A stretch of DNA of 64,000 nucleotides, from positions 744,001 to 808,000 of the forward strand of contig NZ_CP108644.1 in the NCBI RefSeq assembly GCF_041435495.1. Direction: 5' to 3'. The DNA comes from Streptomyces sp. NBC_01116 (GTDB lineage Bacteria > Actinomycetota > Actinomycetes > Streptomycetales > Streptomycetaceae). Shown piece after piece: positions 16,822 through 29,700 of this stretch. Below the pieces are notes generated by a model. It worked only from the letters and a program-made list of their open reading frames with translations, searched no databases and was not told where the DNA came from. Numbering within the stretch: position 1 is the stretch's first letter; the number at the start of each line of letters is the position of its first letter. Position numbers and translations under genes: made by a program.

Positions 16822-17757
16822 CTACGGACCGCCCGGCCGGGTTCCGCTCCGGGCCGCCGGCAGGGTCGAGCCGAGCACGTCCAGGAAGGCCATGCCGCGG
16901 CCACTCATCGTCAGACCGTGCATCATGGCCACGCCGAGGGAGGCGGGAGGCAGGTCTCCGGCGATCTCGACCGTGCGGACCGTCCCGCCGTCGAGAGTCG
17001 TCGTCACCTCGGTGCGCTGGTACATCAGGGCGAATCCGGATCCGGCCGCCACGAGGCCCCGCGTCGTCTCCACGCTCGCCGCCCCGATCACACGCGGCAG
17101 GGGAACGCCGGCGTTGGCGAACAGCTTCTCGGCGTGGCGGACGACGTCGGGCGCGTTCGGGGTGACCAGTGGGCGGGTGGCCAGTTCGGCCAGCTCCACC
17201 GGTCCGCTCCTGGCCAGGGGGTCGCCGTCGGCCACCACGGCGTGAACGGGCAGCTCGGCCAGGGCGTGGAACCGGGCGTCCCCGGCCAGGAAGTCGTAGG
17301 TGACCGCCAGTTCGCAGTGCCCTTCCCGCAGGAGAGCCGCGAGCCGGTCGGCCGGCTCCTCCTGGACGGTCAACCGGATGTCCGGGTAACGCTGCCGGGT
17401 GAGCCGGTGGACGGCGGGCAGCAGGAACGGAGCGAGCGACGAGAGGAACCCGACATCGAGCCCGCCGGCGGCGTCCCCCGCCAGGGCGTCGCCCCGCTCC
17501 TTGAGATTCCTGGCCCGCCCCAGCAGGTCCCGGGCCTCCCGCAGCAGGTGTCGGCCGCTCGGGGTGAGGGAGACCCCCCGGGCGTGATGCCGCAGGAGGA
17601 GCTGTACACCGAGTTGGCGTTCCAGCCTCATCACGGCCGAGGAGACCGTCGACTGCGAGGCGCACAACTGCTCCGCCGCCTCCGATATGTTGCCCACTTC
17701 GGCGGAGACGACGAAGTACCGCAGTTGCGCGAGGCTGAAGCCCAGGCCGTCGCTCAT
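16822..17757 (-). CDS. LysR family transcriptional regulator
   Basis: A 311-residue LysR-type regulator. The N-terminal winged helix-turn-helix (FSLAQLRYFVVSAEVGNISEAAEQL, then QSTVSSAVMRLE) is followed by the two-lobed effector domain. ATG 17757 is chosen because it overlaps the TGA of the polyketide synthase gene (ATGA), so it is the last cistron of that operon and is translationally coupled. LysR proteins usually sense a pathway metabolite; here an autoregulatory or intermediate-sensing role in the cluster is likely, with the divergent 15.05-15.36 kb region as one possible target. By order it corresponds to chxF. Confidence 0.9.
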   Translation of the reverse strand: MSDGLGFSLAQLRYFVVSAEVGNISEAAEQLCASQSTVSSAVMRLERQLGVQLLLRHHARGVSLTPSGRHLLREARDLLGRARNLKERGDALAGDAAGGLDVGFLSSLAPFLLPAVHRLTRQRYPDIRLTVQEEPADRLAALLREGHCELAVTYDFLAGDARFHALAELPVHAVVADGDPLARSGPVELAELATRPLVTPNAPDVVRHAEKLFANAGVPLPRVIGAASVETTRGLVAAGSGFALMYQRTEVTTTLDGGTVRTVEIAGDLPPASLGVAMMHGLTMSGRGMAFLDVLGSTLPAARSGTRPGGP

Positions 17758-20700
17758 CGCGCGCCTCCGGCCCGGTCCCGCAGGGTGTCCAGCCATCGGT
17801 CGACCGTGAGCGCGGTCGCCCCGGCGTGCTCCTCCAGCAGGGAGAAGTGGTCCCCCGTCAGATCGGTCCGCCGGTGCTCCAGTGGCCAGCCGGACCGCGC
17901 GTCCTCGCCGAGCAGTTCCAGCAGGGGCCCTTCCTGCGCGGCGCCCGCCACCAGGGTCGGGGTGGTCACCGGCAGCGGGCGCCAGCCGTCGAGCAGCCCC
18001 CCGTACCAGGCCATCGCCGTCACCTGTTCGTCGTCGAGGGGCAGGCGCGGGAACCGTTCGAGCAGCCGCCGCGTGATCACGGCCATGCCCCGGACCATCG
18101 CCGCCCCGGTCGTCCGCGGGGTGTCGAGCAGCACCAGCCCGGCGGGTGGTGCGCCGGCCGCCTCCAGCCGGCGCACCACGTCGTGGGCCAGCCAGCCGCC
18201 GGAGGAGTAGCCCGCGAGCGCGAACCCACCGCGCCCGAACCGTCGGAGCAGGGTGGCGGCAAGCCGCTCCGCCGCCGCCTCCAGGTCCACGGGCAGCGGC
18301 TCCCCGGGACGGTAGCCGGGCAGGGAGGCCGCCCAGACCTGGCGGCGGCCCCGGAGCGCGCCGGCGAAGTTCACGTACTGGTGGGCCCCGGTGGGGGCGA
18401 TCAGCGACGGCAGGCAGACCAGGTCGGGCTCCCGCCGTCCGTCCGACAGCCTCAGCAACTCCGGCTCGTCGCCCGCTCCGGCCGCGAACACCGGCCGGAG
18501 CCGGGCTGCCATCGAGAGCAGGTCACCGGCCTGCTGCGGGGTGCCGGTCTCCAGCACCGTACGGAACAGGGCGGCGACGGTACGGGGGGCGTCCGCCGCG
18601 GGCCGCGGCGCCGGCCCGGGGTCGGGGCGGCCCCCAGCGACCGGGTTCAGGCGCGCCACGAGGGCGTCCACGTGCGGGCCGCCGCTCGTGACGAAGTGAT
18701 CGGCGAGCTCCTCGACGGACTCGGCGTCGAAGAGCAGCGTGGACGAGACCTCGCCGAGGTCCTCCCGCAGGGCGTTGGTCAACTGGAGCACGAGGATGGA
18801 GTCCATGCCGTAGTCGCTGAGCGGCGTGGAGAGGGCGATCCGGTCCGCGGGGACGCCGAGGGTCTCCGCTGCCCGGTCACGGAGGTAACCGGCCAGGGCC
18901 TCGGCCCTGTTCCCCGGTCCGGCGACGGACGGGGCGACCGCTCCCCCGGCGTCCAGGGGTTGCGCGGGGACCTGGACGAAGGCGGGGGCAGGCGGCCGCG
19001 GGACGGCGACCGCGGCGGGCGGGGACGGGGAGTCCTCCGCTGCCGGGGGCGTCGCTTCCCGGCGGCCCGCCGGTTGCCCGCGTCCGGGCTTCCGGTCCGC
19101 GGGCCCGCGGCCGGTCCGCCGGGCCACCGACTGCCGGGCGAGCCCGTCGCTCTCGGCGGCGATGATCTGCTGCCCGAGCTCCCGCGCTTCCGGCAGCACG
19201 GGGACCACCGCCGCGAACCCTTCGCTCTCCAGCACCTTCCGCCAGTTGTCGGGCGACAGCGCCGGCGAGCCCGGTACGCGCAGCGCGTCGTCCTCGAAGA
19301 GCCACCAGCCCTCCAGCAGGCCGAACGTGAGGTGGCTGGAGACGTCGAAGTCCGCCAGTTCGTTGAGCAGGAGCCACCCTCCGTCGCGCAGGGCCGCCTT
19401 CGCGTTGCGGATCGTGTTCCGGGTGTCGCGCGTCGCGTGCAGCACGTTGGCGGCGACGACCAGGTCGTAGCTCCCGCTCTCCACTCCCCGCTGCCCGGCC
19501 AGCGGCTGTTCCGCGTCGAAGCGGGCGTAGGAGAGGTACGGCACGTCGGGTCCGTACGCGGTACGGGCGTGGTTCAGGAACGCCTTCGACAGATCGGTGT
19601 ACGTGTAGGTCTCGATGTGTTCCTGGAAGGGGCGCAGCGCGGCGAACATGCCGACGCTGGTTCCGCCCGTGCCGGCGCCGATCTCCAGGATGCGGAGCCG
19701 CGTCGAAGGGTCCAGGCGCAGCCGTTCCGCGACGACCGAGACCGCGGCGTCGGCCATGGCGCGGTTGTACAGGTCGGCGACCCGGTTGTCGCGGTAGGTG
19801 CCTTCGACGAGTTCGACGGAGCCGCGCGGGAACAGGACGTCGGTCGGCCTGGTCACACCGGTGAGGATGCCGGGCAGGGCCCGGAGCGTGGCGTCGAGCA
19901 GGGCGAGTTCGGCCGCCTTGTCGGGGTCGGTGGACCAGCGGGCGCGGCACTCGTCCCACTCGCGTACGAGGGCGTCCAGCGACGGGGCCGTGTCCGGCAC
20001 GATGCGGAGCGCGTGGTCGAGCCAGGTCGCGTACCTGTCCAGGATCCCGGCGCGCCGGCGAAGCCGGTCGATGTCGCCGGGGGACGTGGGAGTGCCGGGG
20101 TCGCGCAGCCCGCCGAGCGCTTGCAGGTGGCCGCGGACCATCCTCGCCAGGAGCGGATCGCGCTCGTCCGAGCGCCACGCGGCGATCGCGCGGATCGCCT
20201 CCCACTCGGCGGGCGGGGCCGCGGCCGACGCGACGCGTGCGGGCGCGACGCGGGTCCGTGCCCTGGGGTGAACGGTGATCCGCGTCGTCGGGTCCAGCGC
20301 CTCGATGGCGTCGAGGTCCCTCACCTTGATGAAGCTCAACTGGCGCTGGGGGCCGCCGAGCAGCGTGTCGAGCGCGTCCATCGCCTCCGGGGCCTCGATC
20401 GAGAGGAGGCCCCAGCGCGCCATGTGCTCCTTGTGCCGCTCGGTCGAGGCACTGCCGACGCTCCCCCACCACCCCCAGTTCATCACCTTGACCGGGCACG
20501 GCCAGTGCCGGTCGAGGAAGTGGGCGTAGGCGTCGCCGAAGGTGCAGCCCGCCGCGTAGTTGCTCTGGCCCGCTGCCGTCGTGAAGGACTGGACGGACGA
20601 GAAGAACAGGGCGAAGTCCAGTGCCTCGTCCGCGAAGACCTCGGCCATGGCCACCCCGACGTCGACCTTCGCGGCGAGGCTCGCCCGCAGGGTCGCCTCG

Positions 20701-23700
20701 TCCATCCGCGCCAGGCTCCGGTCCCGCAGGTCGAGCGCCGCCTGGACGACGCCGTGGATGCGCGGGTGGCGGCGCTTGACCTCCTTGTGGGCGAGGCGCA
20801 GGGACGCGGGGTCGGCGGCGTCGGCGGACAGGTAGCTCACCCGGCCGCCGGCCTCGGCCAGCCGTGCGTCGATCGACGCGTCCTTCGGTCGTCGGCCGAT
20901 CCAGATCACGTGGGCGTCGTGGTGGCGTACGACATGCCGGGTCCACTGGACGCCGAGTCCGCCGGCGCCGCCGATCACGACGTAGACGCCGCCCTGCCGG
21001 TACGGGGCGTGCTGGGGGTCGCCGGGCTCGTTCGGCGCCCAGCGGCGCGCCAGCCACTGGCCGGCGCGATGCGCCAAGGGGTCGTCGCCGCTACGGCCGG
21101 GGAGTGTCAGGAGGTCGTCGGGCAGCCCGGCGGTGTCGAGGTCGGCCCGGCGGACGGACCAGTTCGCGTACTCCTGGGCGAGCGACCCGAAGAAGCCGTG
21201 CAGCCCGGCGTGGGCGGGTGCGGTCGGCTCGTCGTCGTACGTGGTGAGGGCCCGTCGTGTGACCAGCGTGATGCGGAGCGGGCGCGCGTCGTGTCCGGTG
21301 GCGACGAGGGCCTTGGCCGTACGGAAGGCCGCGACGACACCCTCCTCCTGGGCCCTGGTGAAGCCGGCGGTGTCGGTCGGCAGGAGGGCCTGACCGTCGT
21401 CCGGCCCGGGACCGGGCGCGATCCAGACGAGGTGGCCGACCGGAGCCGTGGCCCGGAGCCGGTCGGCGATCTCGTCGGTCGACGCTCCGGGCGCGAGGTC
21501 CCACGGGGTGGCGCCCGGGTGCCGGCCGACGAGTGCGGCCCGCTGCTCGGCCGTGCCTCCCACCACGAGGACGTGCTCCGCGGGGTCCGGGGCGTGTTCG
21601 CCGGCGGTGTACGCGGCCACGGGTTCCCAGACGGGTGCGAACAGGGAGGGGACCGGCTCCTTGGGGCGGCGCGCGGTGTAGCCGGTCATCCGTACGCAGA
21701 CCCGGCCGTGGAGGTCGGTGATGTCCACGTCCAGCCGGCTCAGCGCGGTCGCGGGCCCGGCCCCGTCGGCGACGCGGACGACGGCCCACGCCGAGGACGG
21801 GCACGGGGCGAGGAGTTCGAACCGGTCGAGCGCGAACGGCACCGCGGTCTCCAGGTCGGCGGGTCCGTCGGTGAGGTGCAGCGCGATGGATGCCTGGATG
21901 GCGGAGTCCAGCAGCGCCGGGGGAAGAACGGCCCCGCCGTCGGCGGGGCCCGCACCGGCCGGGAGTTCCAGTTCGGCGAGGACGGTCCGGGTGCCGGTGT
22001 CGACGTACGCCGCACGGATGGCGCGGAGGGACGGCCCGTGGACGATGCCCATCGCCGCGAGCGCCTCGCGGACGCCTTCGGCGGACACGGGCGTCGTGCG
22101 GGCCGCGCGGAGCGAGGTGAGGTCGACGCGGTCGGGACGGGTCGTGCCGGTGCGGAACACGCGCCCGGTGGAGAGGACGGTGGGGTCGGCGCCGCCGTCC
22201 GCCCGCGCGGTGATCTCGAAGGCGAGCCCGTCGTCCTCGCCGGGCTTCACCAGGACGTCGACGCCCAGGGGCACTCCGCCTTCGACGGTGGCCGGCCGTA
22301 CCCAGGTGATGTCGCGCATCAGCAGGGGGGCCGTCGCGTCCGCGCCCCAGAGCCGGACGGCGGTCTCCCGCGCCAGTTCGAGGTGGACGACGCCGGGCAG
22401 AACGTGCTGTCCGCGCACCGTGTGGTCGCGCAGGACGGGTTCGGCGTCCGTGAACACCGCGGAGGCGCGCAGCGCACCGGGAGAGTCCGGTACCTCCGAC
22501 GTCCGGTGGATCAGCGGGTGGCCGGCCCCCGGGCGTTCCCCCGAGGTGGCGGGGACGGGCCGTGGTGCGGCGGGCGGCGGGCCGGCCCAGTGGCTCTCCC
22601 GGGCGAACGGATAGGTGGGCAGGGGGACCCGCCGATGGGCTCCGGCCGGGAAGATCGCACCAAAGTCGAGTGCGTCGCCCCGGGCGAAGCACCCGGCGAG
22701 GACGGTGAGGTCCGCGCGGTGGGTCTCGACGTCCGCGCGGTGGGTCCCGACGTCCGCGGGGCGGTTCTCGGCGTCACCGCGGCGGGCGTCGGCGCCCGCC
22801 CGGACGCCCCCGCCTTCCGCACCGTACTTCGCCGCGTCCGTTCCGGTGGCGGTGAACCGCGTGCAGCGTTCCAGGCAGGCTTCGCCCCGGCTCGTGTCCG
22901 CGTCCGGTCGGCCCCTGCCCTCGGGCGCCGGCCCGCCGGTGAACGCCTCCGTTCCGTCGAGCCCTTCGTCGAGGATCCGCAGCAGCTCGGCGCGGTCCTC
23001 CGCCACACAGGCGAACCGGTGAGGGAACCGGTCCCTTCCGACCGCGAGCGTGTACGCCAGGTCCCCGAGGTCCGGGGCGTGCTCGTGACGGACGCGCTCG
23101 GCCAACCGGGCCACCTGCTGGGCCAGTTGCTCGCGCGAGTGCGCGGAGAGGACGACCAGGCGCGGGAGCCCGGAGGTCGGGGCGCCGGCCCGCGCGATGT
23201 CCGGCGCCTCCTCGATGACGAGGTGGGCGTTGGTGCCGCTCGCGCCGAAGGAGCTGACGGCTCCCCTGCGTGGCCCGCCGTCGGACGGAGGCTCCCACGG
23301 GTGGGCGTGCGTGCTCAGGTAGAACGGGCTGGTGTCGAGATCGATGGCGCCGCCCGGTTTCTCGAAGTGCAGCGAAGCCGGGATCTGCCGGTGCCTCATC
23401 GCGAGGAGGATCTTGAAGACGCCCGCGACGCCCGCGGCGAACTGGGTGTGCCCGAGGTTCGACTTGACGGAGCCCAGCGCGCAGAAGCCGGTCCTCTCCG
23501 TGCCGGCCCGGAACACCCGGCTGAGCGCCGAGAACTCGATGGGGTCGCCGAGCGGAGTGCCGGTTCCGTGCGCCTCCAGGAGTTGGATGGCCCCGGCGTC
23601 GATGCCGCCGGACGCGTGGACGTCACGGAGGAGGGCCTCCTGCGACACGGAGCTGGGCGCGGTGATGCCGTTGGTCGCACCGTCGTGGTTGCTGCCGGTG

Positions 23701-26700
23701 GCGCGGATGACGCCGTGGATGTGGTCCCCGTCGGCGATCGCGTCGTCCAACCGCTTGAGCACGAGGACGCCGACGCCCTCTCCGGGGACGAAGCCGTCCG
23801 CGCGGTGGTCGAAGGTGTGGCAGCGGCCCGTCGGCGAGAGCATCCCCGCCCGCCCGGCCAGCTCGTAGAGGCGGGGAGTCGTCTGGACGAAGACGCCGCC
23901 CGCCAGCGCCATGTCCGTCTCGCCCGACCGGAGCCCCCGGCAGGCCAGGTCGATCGCGATCAGCGAGCTGGAGCACGCCGTGTCCACCGCGAGCGCGGGG
24001 CCCTTCAGGTCGAGGACGTAGGAGGCGCGGGCCGGGATCAGGGACGCCATGTTCCCCCAGAAGGCCTGGGCCGGACCGTTCTCCCCGACCAGCTCGTGGT
24101 AATCGCCGTTCCAGCAGCCCACGTACACACCGCAGCGGGACCCGCTCAGCTGCCGTCCGGCGTGGCCCGCGTCCTCCAGGGCCTTCCACGCCTCCTCCAG
24201 AAGCAGTCGCTGCTGGGGGTCCATGACGGCGGCCTCGACGCCCGAGATGCCGAAGAAGAGCGGGTCGAACCGATCGATGCCGTCGAGGAATCCCCCCTGT
24301 GTGCAGCGTGCCGATCCGTCGGGCCCGGTGGCCGGGAGGTCCCAGCGGGTCGCTTCGGTGATGAGGTCGTCGCCGTTCGCCAGATGGGTCCACAGCTCGT
24401 CGAGGGTGTCGGAACCGGCGAACCGCCCGCTCATCCCGATCACGGCGATCGGTTCGGATCCGGCCGACGGCCCGACGGGAACGGAGCCACCGGTGGTCGC
24501 CGGGCGGGCGGCGGTGACGCCGCTGTGCGTCGGGGCCGGGACGGGGGCCGGGGTCCCGGGGGCCGTGGGGACGGAGGTGCGGGCCGGCAGGGGCCCGAAC
24601 TCCGCGAGCAGATGCGCGGCGAGGCGGTCGGCGGAGCTGTGGTCGAAGACGACATCGGTCGCGAGGTCGGTTCCCAGCTCCTCGTTGAGCACATGGACGA
24701 GACGGACGGCGAGGATGGAGTCGAGGCCGTAGTCGGCGAACGCGAGCCCGCCCTCGATCTCGTCCGGCGGCATGACCAGGACGTCCGCGATCTTCGCGCG
24801 CACCAGCCGCGCGATCCCTGCGCCGGGTGCGGTACCGGCCGGTTCCTGGGAGGACGTCCCGGGCGCGGTGCGCGGCGTGGCTGCGGGAGCACCGGCCGGT
24901 GCGCCGGTGGAGGCACCCGTACGGACGCCGGTGTCGATCGTGTGCCCGGCCGGCTCCAGGTCCCCGATCCAGAACCGGTCCCTCGCGAACGGGTACGTCG
25001 GCAGGGCGATCCGGCGGGGCGGGGGCACCGCCCCGGGGAGTGCCCGCCAGTCCAGGTCCACCCCGTCGGCCCAGAGGGCGGCCAGCTTGTCCTGCTTGCC
25101 CTCGCGGCCCCACCGTTCGGCCACGAGCTCCCGGAGACCGTCGTCGGCCCAGATCGCGGCGGCGGCGCCCCGGTCCTGCCCGGCGCTGCCCCGGTGCAGT
25201 CCCGGCACCGCCGTCCCGTCGCCGGTCTCCGCGAACGCGCCCAGCACCCGCCGGAGTTCGGGCAGCGAGAGCACCGTCACCGCCAGGCGCTCCGTCATCG
25301 CCTCGCGACCGGACCGCAGGGTGAACGCGAGGTCCGCCAGGCGGACCGTCCGACCGTGCGCCTCCTCCTGTTCGAGGAACGCCACCAGGCGCGCCGCGGA
25401 GTGCCGCAGCTGCTCCGGGGTCCGTGCCGACAGGACGACGAGCTGCTCGCCGTCGTCGGCGGCGCGCTCGGCGGGGGCGGCGTCCGCCACGTACTCCTCG
25501 ATGATCACGTGCGCGTTCGAGCCGCCGGCCCCGAAGGACGAGACCGCCGTGATGCGCGGTCCTCCGGACTCCCAGGGCGCGGAGGCCCGCTGGAGGCGGA
25601 ACGGCGTCTCCTCGAACCTGATGCCGGGGTTCGGTTCCTCGGCGTGCAGGCTCGGGACGAGTGTGCGGTGCCGGAGCTGGAGGACGGCCTTGGTGACACC
25701 GGCGATGCCCGCGGCGGCCTCCAGGTGCCCGATCACCGACTTCACGGAGCCGATCGCACAGAACTGCCGGTCCCCGGTGAACTTCTCGAAGGCGAGCGAG
25801 AGCCCCTTCACCTCGATCGGGTCGCCCAGTTCCGTGCCGGTGCCGTGCGCCTCGACGTAGCCGACGTCGCGCGCCGAGATCCCGGCCCGGGCCAGCGCGT
25901 CACCGATCAGCTCCGCCTGGGCGGCCGGGCTGGGTACGGTGTAGCCGCTCGACCGGCCACCGTGGTTGATGCTCGTCCCCCGGACCACGGCGAGGACCCG
26001 GTCCCCGTCCGCGAGAGCGCGCGCCAGCGGTTTCAGCAGCACCGCGCCGACACCCTCACCGGGGACGAACCCATCGGCGCCGCTCCCGAAGCTCCGTAGC
26101 CGCGACTGCGCGGACAGCATGCCGGAGCGGCAGAGTTCGACGTAGTCGGACGGGTGCAGATACAGGTTCACGCCACCGGCGACGGCGAGCTCGCAGGAGC
26201 CCTGGCGCAGGTGCTCGCAGGCTTCGTGGATCGCCGTCAGCGAGGACGAGCACATCGTGTCGATCGTCAGGCTGGGGCCCTGGAGGTCCAGGACGTAGGA
26301 GGTGCGGGCGCTGAGCGAGGCGAAGGAGAGCGCGGGTGCGATCCGCTCGCCGGACGGCAACTCGGCCTCGCCGTGCCGTGCGTGGCCGGACTTGGTCACG
26401 CCGGCGAAGACGCCGACGCGCCGCTGATGGCGGCGGGCCAGTTCCTCGCGGGTGTAGCCCGCGTCCTCGATCACTTCCCAGGATGCCTGGAGGAACAGGC
26501 GCTCCTGCGGGTCCATGGCGTACGCGTCGCGCGGCGCGATCCGGAAGAAGTGCGGGTCGAACGCGTCGAAGTCCTCCAGGAATCCGCCCCACTTGCTGTA
26601 GCTGAGTCCGTTGGCGACGGCGGTGGCGCGGTCCGGCTCGTAGAAGCCCTCCAGCGGCCACCGGTCCCGGGGGATCTCGGTGATGCGGTCGCGTCCGGCC

Positions 26701-29700
26701 GTGAGGTTCCGCCAGAACTCGTCGGTGTTCCGCGCGCCCGGATAGCGTCCGCTCATCCCGATGATCGCGATGGCGTCGTCCTGGGCGGGCACGCCGGACG
26801 GGTCGGCCGCGGCCCGAGGAGCCTCGGCGGCCCCGGAAGCCTCGGTGGCCCCGGAAGCCGCGGAGGTCTCCTGGCCGGCCCGGGTCCGCGGGTCCGTGAG
26901 GTGCTCGGCGACGGCGCGCAGGGTGGGGGCCTCGTAGAAGAGCGTCGTCGAGGTCTCCCCGAACGCGGTGTGCAGTTCCTTGTTGAGCTGGATGACCATG
27001 ACCGAGTCGAGGGCCAGGTCGTCGAGCGGCCGGTCGGGGTCGATGGCGTGCGGGGGCAGCTTCGTGACCCGGGCGAAGAGCCCGAGGACCGACCGGAGCG
27101 TCTCCCGGTCCGGGGCCGCACCGCCGGCGGTCTCCGGTGCGGACGCCGGCGCCTCGGCCGCCCCGGACGCGGAGACCGGGGCGGGTACGGAAACCGGTGC
27201 GGGCGCGGTCGTCGGTCCGTGCGCGGTCTCCCCCCGCTCGCCGTGGTGCACCCAGATCTGGTCCTCGCCGGCCTCGCCGAGGCGCCAGGAGTTCAGGAGG
27301 GCGTCGAGCCCGGCGTCCGACTCCATGGGGACGAGGCCGCGATGACGCCGAAGGTACGCGCGGGTCGCGTCGTCGACCGTCATCCCGCCGTCCTTCCAGA
27401 GCGGCCACGCGATCGAGACCGTGCGGCCCGAGCGTCCGCCCGCCGCGACGCGCACGTTGCGGCGGGTGGCGAACGTGCCGAGGTGGGCGTTGGCCGTGGC
27501 GTAGTCGGACTGGCCGGGGTTGCCCGTGACGGCCGCGCCGGACGAGAAGAGGACGAAGGATTCGAGCGGCAGGTCCGCCGTGGCCCGGTCCAGGTGGACC
27601 GCGCCGTCGACCTTCGGGGCCAGGACCGCCTCCCATTCCTCCGGGGTCTTGTCCTTGACGTACGCGTCGTGGATCACGCCTGCGGCGTGGATGACTCCGT
27701 GGATGGCGCCGCTCCGCTCGCGCACCTCCGCGACGAGATGGCGCACCTCCTCCCAGCGGGAGACGTCCGCGACGGCGTAGCGGGCGTCCGCTCCCGCGTC
27801 CCGCAGTTCGGCGAGGAGCCGGTCCGTGCGCGGACCCGGTGCGGACCGGCCGACGAGGACGAGCCCCGGGCGTTCGGTGTCGCGTGCGATCCGGCGGGCG
27901 ACGACGGCCCCGATGCCGCCGGCGCCGCCGGTGATCAGGTAGGTGCCTCCTGAACGCCACGGCGTGCCCGTGCCGGCGGCCGTGCGGGGTGACCAGGTCC
28001 GGACGTGGCGTCCCGTGTCCCGGTGGAGGACGAGTGGGTCGTCGGCGTGCTGTGCGTTCTCCAGGACCGCGCCCGCGATCCGGTCGCGGTCGCTCGCCCC
28101 GTCGAGGACGAGGACCTGTCCGGTGACGCGCGGGTTCTCCAGTGCCGTCGTGCGCAGGAGCGCGGAGAGTGCCGGACCGGTCTCCTCGTCCTCGGTGGCC
28201 GATGTCACCACCTGCACCAGGGTGGTTCCGTCGTGCGCCTCCGCCGCGAGCGTCCGGGCGAGCTCGAAGACCTGCCGTGACAGGTCGGTGAAGCGGGTCT
28301 CCGGGCGTTGCCCGGCCGTGGTGACGGCGTGGCAGCGCACCCCTGGCAGCAGTCGCTCGACTCCGTCCTTCAGGGATGCGGGTGTTCCGCACAGGATGAC
28401 CGCGTGATGCCGGTACGGGGAGCCGGCGGCAGGGCCCGCGACCCCGGTGGCGGGCCTCGGCGTCCACCGGGGCACCAGCAGTGTCGTCCCGGAGGCGGGC
28501 GCGGGGACGGGTTCCCGGGCGGCGGGCGCGGGGACGGAGGGAAGTTCCCGGCCGGGGACGGGTGCCTGGGCGGAGGCGTCCGGCTCCGCGCCGCGGGGAA
28601 TCCAGTACCGGTCGCGTGCGAACGGATAGGCCGGGAGGTGCGCACGCCTCGGCGTTCCGGCACCGGCGCCGTCGGGCCCGTACAGCCGCCGCCACTCGGC
28701 CTCGCCCCCGCCGCGCCAGCGGGCGATCAGCTCGGTGAGGCCGTCCGGGTCCTGGCCGGGGGCCGGATCCGGTCCGTCCTCACGGTCACTGATGAACGCA
28801 CGGAGCCGGGAGACGAGTTCGCCGCGGGAGGAGACGGCCCAGCCGACGCGTTCGGCCATCGGCTCCCGTCCCGTCTGGAGCGTCCACGCGATCGAACGGA
28901 GTGAATCGGTGTGCCGGGCGTCCTCCAGGTGCGCGAGCAGATCCCGCGCCCGCTCGCGCAGTTCCCGCTCCGTGCGCGCCGAGAGGGGCACGGCGACCCT
29001 GCGGCCCTCGGGGGCGTCCAGATCCCGTGCCGAGGCCGCCTCCTGGTCCTTGCCCGGGTACTCCTCCAGCACGATGTGGCAGTTCGCGCCGCCGAAGCCG
29101 AAGCTGCTGACCCCGGCCCGCCGGGGGACGGGCGCACCGTGCCGGTCACGCGCCCGCTCCCAGGGCTCGCTCGTGCGGATGATGCGGAACGGGCTGCCGT
29201 CGAGCTGTATGTACGGGTTGATCTCGTCGCAGTTCCGGGAGGGCGGCAGGGTGCCGTGCTCCATCGCGAGGACCGTCTTGAGCAGGCCCGCGATGCCGGC
29301 GGCGGCTTCCAGGTGCCCGATGTTGGCCTTCACCGAGCCGAGTGCGCAGGTTCCTCCGCCGTCGCTCCCCAGCCGCCGGTAGGCGTTCCGGAGCGCCTGC
29401 ACCTCGACGGGGTCGCCCAGGGCCGTGCCGGTGCCGTGGGCCTCCAGATAGCCGATGGTGCGGGGGTCGATGCCGTCCATCGCCCGCACCACGAGGTCCG
29501 CCTGTGCGGTCCCGTTCGGCGCGGTGAGGGAGTTCGCCCGCCCGCCGTGGTTCTCGGCGCTCCCCACGACGACGGCGAGGATCGCGTCCCCGTCGCGCTC
29601 GGCTGCGGCGAGCGGCTTCAGCACGACCGCGCCGACGCCCTCGCCCCGTACGTAGCCGTTCGCGTCGCTCGCGAAGGTCTTGCACCGTCCGTCCGGGCTC

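Noticed and set aside
17826..26099. 2757-codon open frame opposite the PKS gene
   Set aside because: Antisense to conserved KS, DH and KR domains; repetitive R/G/V/D composition is a codon-bias artefact.
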